DNA of 64,000 nucleotides from JAFGPS01 sp964628465 (GTDB lineage: Bacteria; Planctomycetota; Phycisphaerae; Sedimentisphaerales; Anaerobacaceae): contig CAZVOA010000002.1 in assembly GCA_964628465.1 (NCBI GenBank), positions 1 through 64,000 of the forward strand. Direction: 5' to 3'. Made by a program: the position numbers and the translations under genes. Below, in pieces: positions 42,289-50,334 of the stretch (its first letter is position 1; each line of letters starts with the position of its first letter). The notes under the pieces are model-generated. The model was not told the origin of the DNA. It saw only the letters and a list, made by a program, of their open reading frames with translations, and did no database searches.

Positions 42289-42686
42289 TAGTTTACCGTA
42301 CAAAGTATTTCGCCACCGACGTTGGCTTCGCGGCAACTCTTGTCACTCATTACGCCCTTACTTGTTGAGACTATCGCTATACCCATGCCAGCCATAACAC
42401 GCGGTAATTTGTCAACAGACAAGTATTTTCTGCATCCCGTTTTACTTAACCTTTTAATATCGCTGATAATAGATTCACCAACCTGATTATATTTCAATTT
42501 AATTCTGATTATACCCTGCTTATTATCTTCTATACGATCATAATCTAAAATATAACCTTCCTGCTTCAAGACATTCGCGATACCTTCACATATCTTTGAG
42601 GCTTTAATAATAACCTCTTCTTTTTTTACTCGTGACGCGTTGCGAATTCTTGTCAACATATCAGCAATAGGATCATTCAAACTCAT
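42288..42686 (-). CDS. rpsH: Ribosomal protein S8
   Basis: 132 residues: SLNDPIADMLTRIRNASRVKKEEV at the start and GIAIVSTSKGVMSDKSCREANVGGEILC at the end. It binds the central domain of 16S rRNA and in many bacteria represses the spc operon. Confidence 0.98.
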   Translation of the reverse strand: MSLNDPIADMLTRIRNASRVKKEEVIIKASKICEGIANVLKQEGYILDYDRIEDNKQGIIRIKLKYNQVGESIISDIKRLSKTGCRKYLSVDKLPRVMAGMGIAIVSTSKGVMSDKSCREANVGGEILCTVN

Positions 42687-42732
42687 ATTTTAATTTCTCT
42701 TATTTAAACTAAACAATTTACTATTATTAGCC

Positions 42733-42918
42733 TTACCAGCTTGCCTTTCTAACTCCAGGTATCTTACCTTCGTTAGCAAGATTTCTAAAACAAATTCTAC
42801 ATATCTTGAACTTACGATAAACAGCTTTAGATCTGCCGCAAAGCTGACAACGTGTGTATTGCCTTACGCGATATTTCGGTTTCTGTTCTGCTTTATATTC
42901 AAGTGCTTTAGTTGACAT
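42733..42918 (-). CDS. rpsN: Ribosomal protein S14, short zinc-binding form
   Basis: 61 residues with CQLC and CRIC, the zinc ribbon of the short (type Z) S14, and the C-terminal PGVRKASW. This is the ancestral, zinc-dependent form; the longer zinc-free form is not in the window. Confidence 0.97.
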   Translation of the reverse strand: MSTKALEYKAEQKPKYRVRQYTRCQLCGRSKAVYRKFKICRICFRNLANEGKIPGVRKASW

Positions 42919-42944
42919 TTACACACTCCATAAACATTTCACAC

Positions 42945-43487
42945 TTAATCTTTTTTGAAAGGCATTCCAAATAACTGAAGCATTTTTCTTGCTTCATCAT
43001 TTGTCTTGGCCGTTGTTACAAATGTAATATTCATACCCTGCTGAAAATCTACTTTAGCTATGTTGATTTCAGGAAAAACAGTTTGCTCCGACAATCCCAT
43101 GGAATAGTTTCCTCTGCCGTCGAAACCATTCGCGTTCAGACCGCGGAAGTCGCGTACTCGAGGTATCGCAAGATTTATAAGTCTGTCCATAAACTCGAAC
43201 ATTCTTGTACCGCGAAGAGTAACTTTCAAACCTATTTCCATACCTTCACGAAGCTTGAAGTTAGATACACTTTTTCTTGCTTTACATACAACCGGCATCT
43301 GACCGGTAATCATTGTCAGATCTTTTTTCGCCAATTCTACAAACTTTTTATCTTGTACCGCTTTTCCAATACCCATAGAAATTACTATCTTTTGCATACG
43401 TGGAACAGCCATAGGATTTGTATATTTAAACTCACCTACTAATCCCGGTACAACTTTTGTCTTATATAAATCTTTTAAACGTGCCAT
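42945..43487 (-). CDS. rplE: Ribosomal protein L5
   Basis: 180 residues: MARLKDLYKTKVVPGLVGEF, VCKARKSVSNFKLREGMEIG and the final LFGMPFKK match the family. It binds 5S rRNA and forms the inter-subunit bridge with S13. Confidence 0.98.
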   Translation of the reverse strand: MARLKDLYKTKVVPGLVGEFKYTNPMAVPRMQKIVISMGIGKAVQDKKFVELAKKDLTMITGQMPVVCKARKSVSNFKLREGMEIGLKVTLRGTRMFEFMDRLINLAIPRVRDFRGLNANGFDGRGNYSMGLSEQTVFPEINIAKVDFQQGMNITFVTTAKTNDEARKMLQLFGMPFKKD

Positions 43488-43546
43488 TACGTGTCTCTTA
43501 TCTTTTAACTACCGATTACCAACCGGCTCAATTATACTATTTTCAG

Positions 43547-43879
43547 TTATTTTCCTTTTTTTACAACTCCGATTTCCGAACCATCAAGAGCAACTCTTTT
43601 CTTTGTTCCATCTTTTTCGATTTTGAACCTTACTTTGCTGCCCTTTGAACTTTTTGGATTTACCGGCAAAACATTACTTATATGAATTGGCTGCTCTACG
43701 TTAATTCTTCCGCCCTGCGGATTTTTTTGCGAGGGTCTTACATGTTTTTTAACAAGATTGTGACCCTGTACAATTACTCTGTTTTTGTCAGTAATAACTC
43801 TGAGCACCTTACCGGTAGTACCTTTATGATCACCGGCTATTATTTCAACTGTGTCACCTTTTTTTATATGCGAAGCCAT
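43547..43879 (-). CDS. rplX: Ribosomal protein L24
   Basis: 110 residues with the KOW motif at the start (HIKKGDTVEIIAGDHKGTTGKV). It is an assembly initiator of the 50S subunit near the tunnel exit. Confidence 0.97.
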   Translation of the reverse strand: MASHIKKGDTVEIIAGDHKGTTGKVLRVITDKNRVIVQGHNLVKKHVRPSQKNPQGGRINVEQPIHISNVLPVNPKSSKGSKVRFKIEKDGTKKRVALDGSEIGVVKKGK

Positions 43880-43913
43880 AAATTTTATCCTGCTATTATT
43901 AATGCCAGCCGCT

Positions 43914-44300
43914 TTATACCACTTCGCTTGCCAGGGAGATAATCTTCATATAATTTTTCTCACGAAGCTCACGAGCAACCGCACCAAATATTCTTGTTCC
44001 TATCGGGTTACCTTCACCATCAATCATTACCGCAGCGTTGCTATCAAATCTTACATAGCTTCCGTCCACTCGTTTAATTGCACTCTTTGTGCGAATAACA
44101 ACACACTTATGAACCTTCTTGTCATCCAATTGGCATGTAGGCAAAGATTTCTTTATTGCAACACAAAGTATATCACCTACACTTGCAGTTGGCCGAAAGT
44201 ATTTACCTTTGGAACCACTTCTGCCAAGCACTCTTATACACAAAGCCGATTTTACACCTGAATTATCGGCGATGTCCACCATTGTTTCCTGTTGAATCAT
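43914..44300 (-). CDS. rplN: Ribosomal protein L14
   Basis: 128 residues, starting MIQQETMVDIADNSGVKSA at 44300; the 18-residue upstream frame belongs to the rpsQ end. The last few residues (ISLASEVV) extend the usual 122-residue family length. It touches the 30S subunit across bridge B8. Confidence 0.97.
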   Translation of the reverse strand: MIQQETMVDIADNSGVKSALCIRVLGRSGSKGKYFRPTASVGDILCVAIKKSLPTCQLDDKKVHKCVVIRTKSAIKRVDGSYVRFDSNAAVMIDGEGNPIGTRIFGAVARELREKNYMKIISLASEVV

Positions 44301-44311
44301 TTTATTCTCAA

Positions 44312-44572
44312 CTATTCCTGAACTATATGTTCCAGCACCTTGACGAGACGCCAACTTTTTGTTTTGCTGTAAGGCCTGGATTCTACTATTTCCACAATAT
44401 CACCGACAGAACTTACGTTAAGTTCGTCATGAACCGATATTGTTGTTCTGCGTCTTACATATTTACCATACTTCGGATGCTTAACCTTATAGTCAATGGC
44501 AACTTTCACACTTTTATTGCCGCTTTTACTAATTACAGCGGCTGTTACAGTTTTTATATTTTCCTGTTGCAT
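44312..44572 (-). CDS. rpsQ: Ribosomal protein S17
   Basis: 86 residues, an OB-fold protein: GNKSVKVAIDYKVKHPKYGKYVRR and GDIVEIVESRPYSKTKSWRLVKVLE are typical. It binds the 5' domain of 16S rRNA. Confidence 0.97.
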   Translation of the reverse strand: MQQENIKTVTAAVISKSGNKSVKVAIDYKVKHPKYGKYVRRRTTISVHDELNVSSVGDIVEIVESRPYSKTKSWRLVKVLEHIVQE

Positions 44573-44575
44573 CCC

Positions 44576-44785
44576 TTATTTTCCATTCTTTATTGAATCT
44601 AATGCTCTTTCACGCATTATTGTTTTTATTCTTGCTATATCACGTTTCGTATTGATAATCGATTTGGAGTTTTCAAGCTTTTCTGTAACCGATTGAGAAC
44701 GCAATTCAAACATGTGTTTCTCTAATTCTCCAAGCTTCATATCAAGTTCTTCTTGAACCATTTCTCTGTATTGTCCTGCTTTCAT
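44576..44785 (-). CDS. rpmC: Ribosomal protein L29
   Basis: 69 residues, two long helices (ELDMKLGELEKHMFELRSQSV, then NTKRDIARIKTIMRERALD). It is part of the nascent-chain exit site. AGAGAG lies upstream of the ATG. Confidence 0.96.
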   Translation of the reverse strand: MKAGQYREMVQEELDMKLGELEKHMFELRSQSVTEKLENSKSIINTKRDIARIKTIMRERALDSIKNGK

Positions 44786-44802
44786 GTATATTAACTCTCT
44801 TT

Positions 44803-45222
44803 TTACAGCGAATGTCTTCTTTTAACGAATCTACATTTAACTGGCATCTTATGTGCGACTCTGACTAATGCCTGTTTTGCAACTTCTTCTTCTACGCCAC
44901 CGATTTCGAAGCAAATCTGACCTTTTTTTACAACAGCCGTCCAAAATTCGGTTTCACCTTTTCCTTTACCCATTCTTGTTTCGAGAGGCTTTGAACTAAC
45001 AGGTTTATTTGGGAATATCCTGATATAAACCTTACCTTCACGACGCAGGTAATGAGTAGCGGATACACGACCAGCTTCAATGTGTCTGCCGGTTATCCAA
45101 CTGCTTTCAAGAGCCTGAAGGCCATACTCGCCAAATGACACATAATTACTTCTATTGGCTTCGCCTTTAATTTTGCCTCTTTGGCTTTTACGATATTTAA
45201 CTCTTTTTGGCATCATTGCCAT
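44803..45222 (-). CDS. rplP: Ribosomal protein L16
   Basis: 139 residues: MPKRVKYRKSQRGKIKG and GKGKGETEFWTAVVKKGQICFEIGG are diagnostic. It organises the A-site region of the 50S subunit. AAGG precedes the chosen ATG (MAMMPKR); the second and third Met codons could also serve. Confidence 0.98.
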   Translation of the reverse strand: MAMMPKRVKYRKSQRGKIKGEANRSNYVSFGEYGLQALESSWITGRHIEAGRVSATHYLRREGKVYIRIFPNKPVSSKPLETRMGKGKGETEFWTAVVKKGQICFEIGGVEEEVAKQALVRVAHKMPVKCRFVKRRHSL

Positions 45223-45293
45223 AATATTTGACCTTTGTAAATCTTTTTATGAAAAATATTTTTAGTAAATATAAATACTTTTATCGTTTCCAG

Positions 45294-46088
45294 CTAAACA
45301 TTATTGTCACTTACATTTGTTTGTTCTTGTGGAACATAACTATCAACACCATGTCCAGCTTCCGGATTTCTTCTTTCCCTGCCTCTTGGTGCGTTATCCA
45401 TTCTTCTGCCTGGACGACGTCGTTGTTGAGGTGCGGGTTGTTCATTTTCTTCGCCGAACTTACCTTTATATATCCATGTTTTAATACCAATAGCACCATA
45501 AGTTGTTCTGGCAGTCGCTGTAGCATAATCTACATCAGCATCAAGAGTATGCAGCGGGATACTACCCATCTTTTGCATTTCTTTTCTTGCCATTTCCGAA
45601 CCGGCCAAACGACCTGAGCAAACTATTTTAACTCCCTTTGCTCCGGCACTCATCGCGTTTTCACAAAACTGTTTCATTGTACGTCTGAATGACGCGCGTT
45701 TTCCCAACTGTTCAGCTATAGCTTCAGCTACTAAGGCAGCATTGAGATCAGGTTCTTTAATCTCAATTACATTAACGCTCATTTTGCGACCTGTAACTGA
45801 CTCTAACTCTTCTCTTAACTTGTCAACTTCTCCACCCCTGGGTCCGATTACAACACCAGGTCTGGCGCTATATAGTGTTACCTTTACTTCGTTACGAGTT
45901 CGAATTATCTGAACCTTTGCTACGGCTCCATTAGGTACACTGCGATTATATTTCTTATCTATATAATTACGAATTTTCTGGTCTTCGACAAGGAACTCTC
46001 CATAATTTGCTTTTGGGGCAAACCATGTACTTTGCCATCCGAGTGTTACTCCTGTTCTAAAACCTGTTGGTGATGTTTTCTGACCCAT
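45294..46088 (-). CDS. rpsC: Ribosomal protein S3 with Arg/Gly-rich tail
   Basis: 264 residues. The KH domain and C-terminal S3 domain are complete through KTWIYKGKFGEE (about residue 213). A tail of about 50 residues follows, rich in Gln, Pro, Arg and Gly (QQRRRPGRRMDN, PRGRERRNPEAGHG). S3 forms the mRNA entry tunnel; the tail would extend on the solvent side. Tails on S3 vary between phyla, so this need not be functional. Confidence 0.96.
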   Translation of the reverse strand: MGQKTSPTGFRTGVTLGWQSTWFAPKANYGEFLVEDQKIRNYIDKKYNRSVPNGAVAKVQIIRTRNEVKVTLYSARPGVVIGPRGGEVDKLREELESVTGRKMSVNVIEIKEPDLNAALVAEAIAEQLGKRASFRRTMKQFCENAMSAGAKGVKIVCSGRLAGSEMARKEMQKMGSIPLHTLDADVDYATATARTTYGAIGIKTWIYKGKFGEENEQPAPQQRRRPGRRMDNAPRGRERRNPEAGHGVDSYVPQEQTNVSDNNV

Positions 46089-46122
46089 AATTTTCTTCGT
46101 ATATAAATTCTATTTTATACCA

Positions 46123-46671
46123 TTACATTTGTGTTACTGTTATATGTACATGACAGGCTTTTTTACTAATTGAATGAGCTCTTCCCCTGTCCTTTGGAAT
46201 CCATCTTTTTGTTCCCAAGCGAATACCAGCATCATCAACTCTTGAGCAGCTGACATAAAGATTTTCAACATCAGCGTGTTGTTCATCTGCATCGGCAACT
46301 GCGCTTTTAAGAACTTTATCAATTATAGAAGCCGCGCGTTTATGTGTAAATTTGAGAACATCCATAGCGTCTTGCACTGATCTGCCGCTTATCAGTTCTG
46401 AAACCAAACGAGCTTTTCGTGGAGAAACAGGTGCATACATACATGAAGAACGCCACTCTGATATTTCCTTTTCTTCAACTGATAAAGCGGAAGCAAGACG
46501 TTGCATATCTTCTTTTTCAGGTTTTGGCTTGTAAAGACCTCTTTTCCAGTTCTTTATCGCTGATACCGCCTTATCCTGGTTTAACCCAGTTCGTGCGATA
46601 TGGCGAGCCAACTGCTCAACATTCACTTGTTTTTCGCTGCTAATTTCTTTTAATTTTTCTGCACTTAACAT
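46123..46671 (-). CDS. rplV: Ribosomal protein L22 with N-terminal XRE-like HTH extension
   Basis: 182 residues from the ATG at 46671; a GTG at 46704 would add 11 more and has no clear Shine-Dalgarno. The last 110 residues are a full L22 (APVSPRKARLVSELISGRSVQDAMDVL, with the tunnel loop and KKACHVHITV end). Before it lie about 73 residues that L22 normally lacks. They read like an XRE/HTH_3 domain: NVEQLARHIARTGLNQDKAV, then AIKNWKRGLYKPKPE, then MQRLASALSVEEKEISEW. The frame is continuous with no stop or shift at the join. L22 lines the exit tunnel with L4. The extra domain could bind rRNA or assembly factors, or DNA/RNA for autoregulation; this is inference. Confidence 0.93.
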   Translation of the reverse strand: MLSAEKLKEISSEKQVNVEQLARHIARTGLNQDKAVSAIKNWKRGLYKPKPEKEDMQRLASALSVEEKEISEWRSSCMYAPVSPRKARLVSELISGRSVQDAMDVLKFTHKRAASIIDKVLKSAVADADEQHADVENLYVSCSRVDDAGIRLGTKRWIPKDRGRAHSISKKACHVHITVTQM

Positions 46672-46737
46672 ATCATCATTCTCACAATCAGCCAACCTGT
46701 TCACGATTTATTGTTCATTCGCAGGTTTCCAACTGTT

Positions 46738-47007
46738 TTATTTAATCTTCTTACTTGAATGTCCTTTGAACAATCTCGTCGGTGAAAATTCACCAAGCTT
46801 GTGTCCAACCATATCTTCAGTTACAAAAACCTTGTTAAAGATTTTCCCGTTATGAACCAGAAAAGTATAACCTACAAACTCAGGAACTATTGTACATTTC
46901 CTTGCCCAGGTTTTAATAGGTTCATGCGTATCCAAAGCAATTTGCTTATTTACTTTGATCAGCAATTTTTCATCAACAAACGGTCCTTTTTTTAGAGATC
47001 TTCCCAT
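46738..47007 (-). CDS. rpsS: Ribosomal protein S19
   Basis: 89 residues: GRSLKKGPFVDEKLLIKV and KLGEFSPTRLFKGHS are typical. It binds the 30S head with S13. Confidence 0.98.
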   Translation of the reverse strand: MGRSLKKGPFVDEKLLIKVNKQIALDTHEPIKTWARKCTIVPEFVGYTFLVHNGKIFNKVFVTEDMVGHKLGEFSPTRLFKGHSSKKIK

Positions 47008-47045
47008 ATCTGGTTACTCTTATTAATCCTTCTTATACAATTATA

Positions 47046-47897
47046 TTATATATTTAACTGTCTTTCTTTTTTACTTCTGCGTCTTCTTATAATTCTCTTA
47101 TTACTTGTATTTCGTGGATTTCTTGTTTTACCACCTTTAGCAAGTACTCCAGTTGGTGAGCATGGATGTCTTCCACCATTTGCTCTTCCTTCACCACCAC
47201 CCATCGGGTGAGCTACCGGGTTCTGTGCTTTGCCTCTAACGTGCGGCCTGCGTCCTAAATGTCTTGATCTGCCAGCTTTTCCAATACGAACATTTTGGAA
47301 ATCAGGATTGCTTAATCTTCCGATTGTAGCTCGACATTCCTTTCGCAGCATTCTCATTTCACCACTTGGTAAAATTATTGTTACCCAATCACCTTCTTTA
47401 GCAGCGATTCTTGCGGCATTACCTGCGCCTCTTACAAGCTTACCGCCCTGTCCGGGTCTCATTTCGATATTATGAATTTCAAGACCGGCAGGAATCGAAA
47501 ACAACGGCATAGCATTTCCAATTTTGGGTTCGATTGAAATGCCGCTTTCAATTATATCACCTGTTTTGATTCCAAACGGAGCTAAAACATATCTTTTTTC
47601 TCCGTCACTGTATTGTACCAGCGAAATAAAGCAGTTCCTGTTTGGATCATATTCAACCGATGCAACTGTCGCTGGAATATTATCTTTATTACGCTTAAAA
47701 TCAACTATACGATAAATTTTTCTTGCGCCGCCGCCTCTGAAACGTACAGTTGTAATACCTTTGTGATTTCTGCCGCCACTCTTTTTAATTCTTTTGCAAA
47801 GAGTCTTTTCCGGCTTACTTGTCGTAAGTTCAGCATAGTCATTGACGGAACTATTTCTTCTTCCGGCACTTGTTGGTTTATATATTCTTATACCCAT
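47046..47897 (-). CDS. rplB: Ribosomal protein L2
   Basis: 283 residues, complete. The C-terminal motif with the conserved His in HPMGGGEGRANGGRHP supports peptidyl-transferase centre assembly. The N-terminus (KPTSAGRRNSSVNDYAELT) is normal. Confidence 0.98.
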   Translation of the reverse strand: MGIRIYKPTSAGRRNSSVNDYAELTTSKPEKTLCKRIKKSGGRNHKGITTVRFRGGGARKIYRIVDFKRNKDNIPATVASVEYDPNRNCFISLVQYSDGEKRYVLAPFGIKTGDIIESGISIEPKIGNAMPLFSIPAGLEIHNIEMRPGQGGKLVRGAGNAARIAAKEGDWVTIILPSGEMRMLRKECRATIGRLSNPDFQNVRIGKAGRSRHLGRRPHVRGKAQNPVAHPMGGGEGRANGGRHPCSPTGVLAKGGKTRNPRNTSNKRIIRRRRSKKERQLNI

Positions 47898-47918
47898 AAC
47901 GTATATCTCTAAGATTAA

Positions 47919-48197
47919 TTAAAATAAATCAATATGAAAATCAGGTTTCAAAAATACAACAGCTTTCTTCCAGCTCGATGTAACACCTAAATTTCTGCCT
48001 TTTCGTCTAACTTTTCCGATACGATTCGCCGTTCTTACTTTATCAACTTTTACGTTGTATATTTTCTCGACAGCGTTCTTTATCTGTGTTTTGTTCGCCT
48101 TTTTATTAACCTGAAAAGAATATGCGCTTTTCACATTTGCAAAATGCATTCCTTGTTCTGTTACTAAAGGCCTGATTATAACGTTAAAATCATCCAC
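47919..48197 (-). CDS. rplW: Ribosomal protein L23
   Basis: 92 residues: VIIRPLVTEQGMHF and VNKKANKTQIKNAVEKIYNVKV are diagnostic. It is the docking site for trigger factor and SRP at the tunnel exit. Confidence 0.97.
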   Translation of the reverse strand: MDDFNVIIRPLVTEQGMHFANVKSAYSFQVNKKANKTQIKNAVEKIYNVKVDKVRTANRIGKVRRKGRNLGVTSSWKKAVVFLKPDFHIDLF

Positions 48198-48208
48198 GAC
48201 AATACCTG

Positions 48209-48844
48209 TTAATTATCACTTTCTTTGTTTTGATTCAAGACAGACAAAAGCGCTTCTTTAGTAAAAAGCATCTTTTGACAAGAACATATTTCACCGGCGT
48301 TAAGGTCACTGACCGGTGTAATTATTACTTTGGGAATATTTCTAATTGATTTATAAATATTCTCGTCAGCAGCATTTATTGCCACGAGGCAACTGCGTTC
48401 TATTTTGAGATTATTTAAGACATTTATAAAGTCATGTGTACGAGGCTTTTCAAAATTTAACTCATCAACAACGACAATATTATTCTTTAAAAGTTTTGCT
48501 AATATAGCTGAATTTCTCGCTAATCTTTTCTGCTTTTTCGGCATTTGCTTACCGAAATCCCTCATACTCTTTGCGAAAGCGTTTCCGCCGCCTACTCTTA
48601 CGCCTGTCCTCTTATTACCGGCTCTTGCATTACCTGTACCTTTTTGTTTATATAGTTTCTTATCTGAGCCAGCAACCTGACTTCTGCTTTTAGTTGCCGC
48701 TGTTCCAAGATGCTTATTTGCATGATACAATACGATAGCCTGTTTAAGCAGCGGATATCTAATTGAGCCGCCAAGAACTTCCTTATCTATCTTTAAGCTC
48801 TCGACTTCTTTACCCTGAATATTATAGACAGCTAAATCTATCAT
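48209..48844 (-). CDS. rplD: Ribosomal protein L4
   Basis: 211 residues. The extended tunnel loop (SRSQVAGSDKKLYKQKGTGNARAG) is present. In enterobacteria L4 also represses the S10 operon through its leader; whether the rpsJ leader here responds to L4 is unknown. Confidence 0.97.
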   Translation of the reverse strand: MIDLAVYNIQGKEVESLKIDKEVLGGSIRYPLLKQAIVLYHANKHLGTAATKSRSQVAGSDKKLYKQKGTGNARAGNKRTGVRVGGGNAFAKSMRDFGKQMPKKQKRLARNSAILAKLLKNNIVVVDELNFEKPRTHDFINVLNNLKIERSCLVAINAADENIYKSIRNIPKVIITPVSDLNAGEICSCQKMLFTKEALLSVLNQNKESDN

Positions 48845-48917
48845 TTTTACACGTCTCTTTTACAAATTCGATTTATATATAATCGAAGTTATTTTTATTC
48901 TTATCCTTAACAACAGT

Positions 48918-49559
48918 TTATTTAGAACTGCAAATTACACAGTATCCGTCTGCGGGACCAGGAATCGATCCCTTGACAATCAATAGATTATTTTCTTCAT
49001 CAACATTGATAAGCTTATGGTTTTTTGAGGTAATCCGAACATGTCCCATATGCCCTGACATTCTCTTACCTTTTTTAATGTTTCCGCCATGACCTCGGTC
49101 AGTACCAAAACCAGCCTGAGAACCTGGGGCTCTATGTTTTCGTTCTGTACCGTGAGAAGCACCGAAACCGCCAAAATGATAGCGTTTCATAACACCCGCA
49201 AAACCTTTTCCCTTGCTTGTGCCGGTTATATCAACCATCATTCCCTTGGTAAAAGATGAAACTGAAAGTGAATCGCCTGCTTTGAATTCTTCTTTTGAAC
49301 CTTTCGGCAAACGCATTTCTTTTACAAATTTCTTGGAAGTTGTATTTGCTTTTTTGGCATGACCTTCCTGCGGTTTCAACCTTCGTGAAGGCTTAACATC
49401 TTCAAAACCCATCTGAACAGCATTATATCCATCTGTTTCAGGAGTTTTAACCTGCATTACAACACAAGGACCTGCTTGTATAACTGTAACCGGTATCATT
49501 GAACCCGATTCATCATATACTTGTGTTATACCGACTTTTTTTCCTAACAGCATTACCAT
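48918..49559 (-). CDS. rplC: Ribosomal protein L3
   Basis: 213 residues: MLLGKKVGITQVYDESG at the start and FAGVMKRYHFGGFGASHG near the peptidyl-transferase centre. AGGA lies eight bases before the ATG at 49559 (MVMLLG); the second ATG two codons on is an alternative. Confidence 0.97.
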   Translation of the reverse strand: MVMLLGKKVGITQVYDESGSMIPVTVIQAGPCVVMQVKTPETDGYNAVQMGFEDVKPSRRLKPQEGHAKKANTTSKKFVKEMRLPKGSKEEFKAGDSLSVSSFTKGMMVDITGTSKGKGFAGVMKRYHFGGFGASHGTERKHRAPGSQAGFGTDRGHGGNIKKGKRMSGHMGHVRITSKNHKLINVDEENNLLIVKGSIPGPADGYCVICSSK

Positions 49560-49591
49560 TACTTTATTCCTAATATGCCCAATATGAATAA

Positions 49592-49906
49592 TCAGGCCTT
49601 AATCCTTACAAATACTCCCGCGGGAACAACCAGCCTATTTAATACTTCGACAGTTCGCGCGTTAGCCTCATGAATATCAATAAGACGTTTATGTGTTCTT
49701 AATTCAAACTGCTCACGAGATTTTTTGTTGATATGAGGACTTCGTAAAACCGTATATCTTTCAACTCGTGTTGGCAATGGAACCGGACCACTTACTCTTG
49801 CGTTTGTTTTGCGAGCATGATCTACGATTTCCTTGGCAGATGTATCAAGGGTCCTATGATCATAGGATTCCATTTTAATTCTAATTCTTTCTGTTTCAGT
49901 AGCCAT
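49592..49906 (-). CDS. rpsJ: Ribosomal protein S10
   Basis: 104 residues: RIRIKMESYDHRTLDTSAKEIV and GPVPLPTRVERYTVLRSPH are diagnostic. In many bacteria the protein also acts in NusB-dependent antitermination. First gene of the S10 operon here; AAGGA precedes the ATG. No tuf gene lies between it and fusA. Confidence 0.98.
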   Translation of the reverse strand: MATETERIRIKMESYDHRTLDTSAKEIVDHARKTNARVSGPVPLPTRVERYTVLRSPHINKKSREQFELRTHKRLIDIHEANARTVEVLNRLVVPAGVFVRIKA

Positions 49907-50270
49907 ATTTTTCCTTTTTTGCTACTACTTTCTTTTCTACCTTTAGAACAACTTTTTTCAGCTATCCTTGAAGGATACAAATATAGTGTTATTATTAAAA
50001 CTTACCTAACTTATTAACGGCAGGAAAGACCATTCTGACTAAACTTCCAATTTCCCATTTACTGAAAAATCTTCAGTTATCAAATTCGCCTTCCTTAAGA
50101 CTTGGGGCTTTGCTAATTTTAGCGACTGATCCCAAACTAACACGGGTTCAGATACACCCCTAAAAATTCAAAAACTCATCCATGACTAACATATTCGATT
50201 TGCCACAGCCCAACTAAAAGTTTCGCAAAGTCTTCCGTGACGATGCTCGCTACGGCTGAAAACCCTTATA
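49907..50270 (-). promoter_or_regulatory. Long leader of the S10 operon, possibly structured
   Basis: The 428-base gap between fusA and rpsJ holds no gene. Counting from the promoter at 50271-50297, the S10 transcript has a leader of about 360 bases. Its 5' two thirds (about 50030-50270) are visibly richer in G and C than the other gaps nearby. Small hairpins can be drawn, for example CTGAA/TTCAG around GATTT, GGGT/ACCC around eight bases, and GCTAA/TTAGC. A 10-codon frame starting ATGTTAGTCATGG also occurs. These are consistent with a regulatory leader but no known motif was recognised. Confidence 0.45.
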
Positions 50271-50297
50271 ATTATCATACAATTGTACTACTGTCAA
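50271..50297 (-). promoter_or_regulatory. Promoter of the S10 operon
   Basis: On the minus strand TTGACA is followed by GATAAT after 15 bases. The -35 is perfect and the -10 has five of six matches, but the spacer is short; TAATTA at 17 bases is the poorer alternative. Confidence 0.5.
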
Positions 50298-50334
50298 CAA
50301 AATGTTTGAAAAATTATAAAAATATTTTAAATAT

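Noticed and set aside
50100..50170. tRNA-like GGGTTCAGATACACCC in the rpsJ leader
   Set aside because: The loop does not fit a T arm, and no acceptor or anticodon stem can be placed around it.
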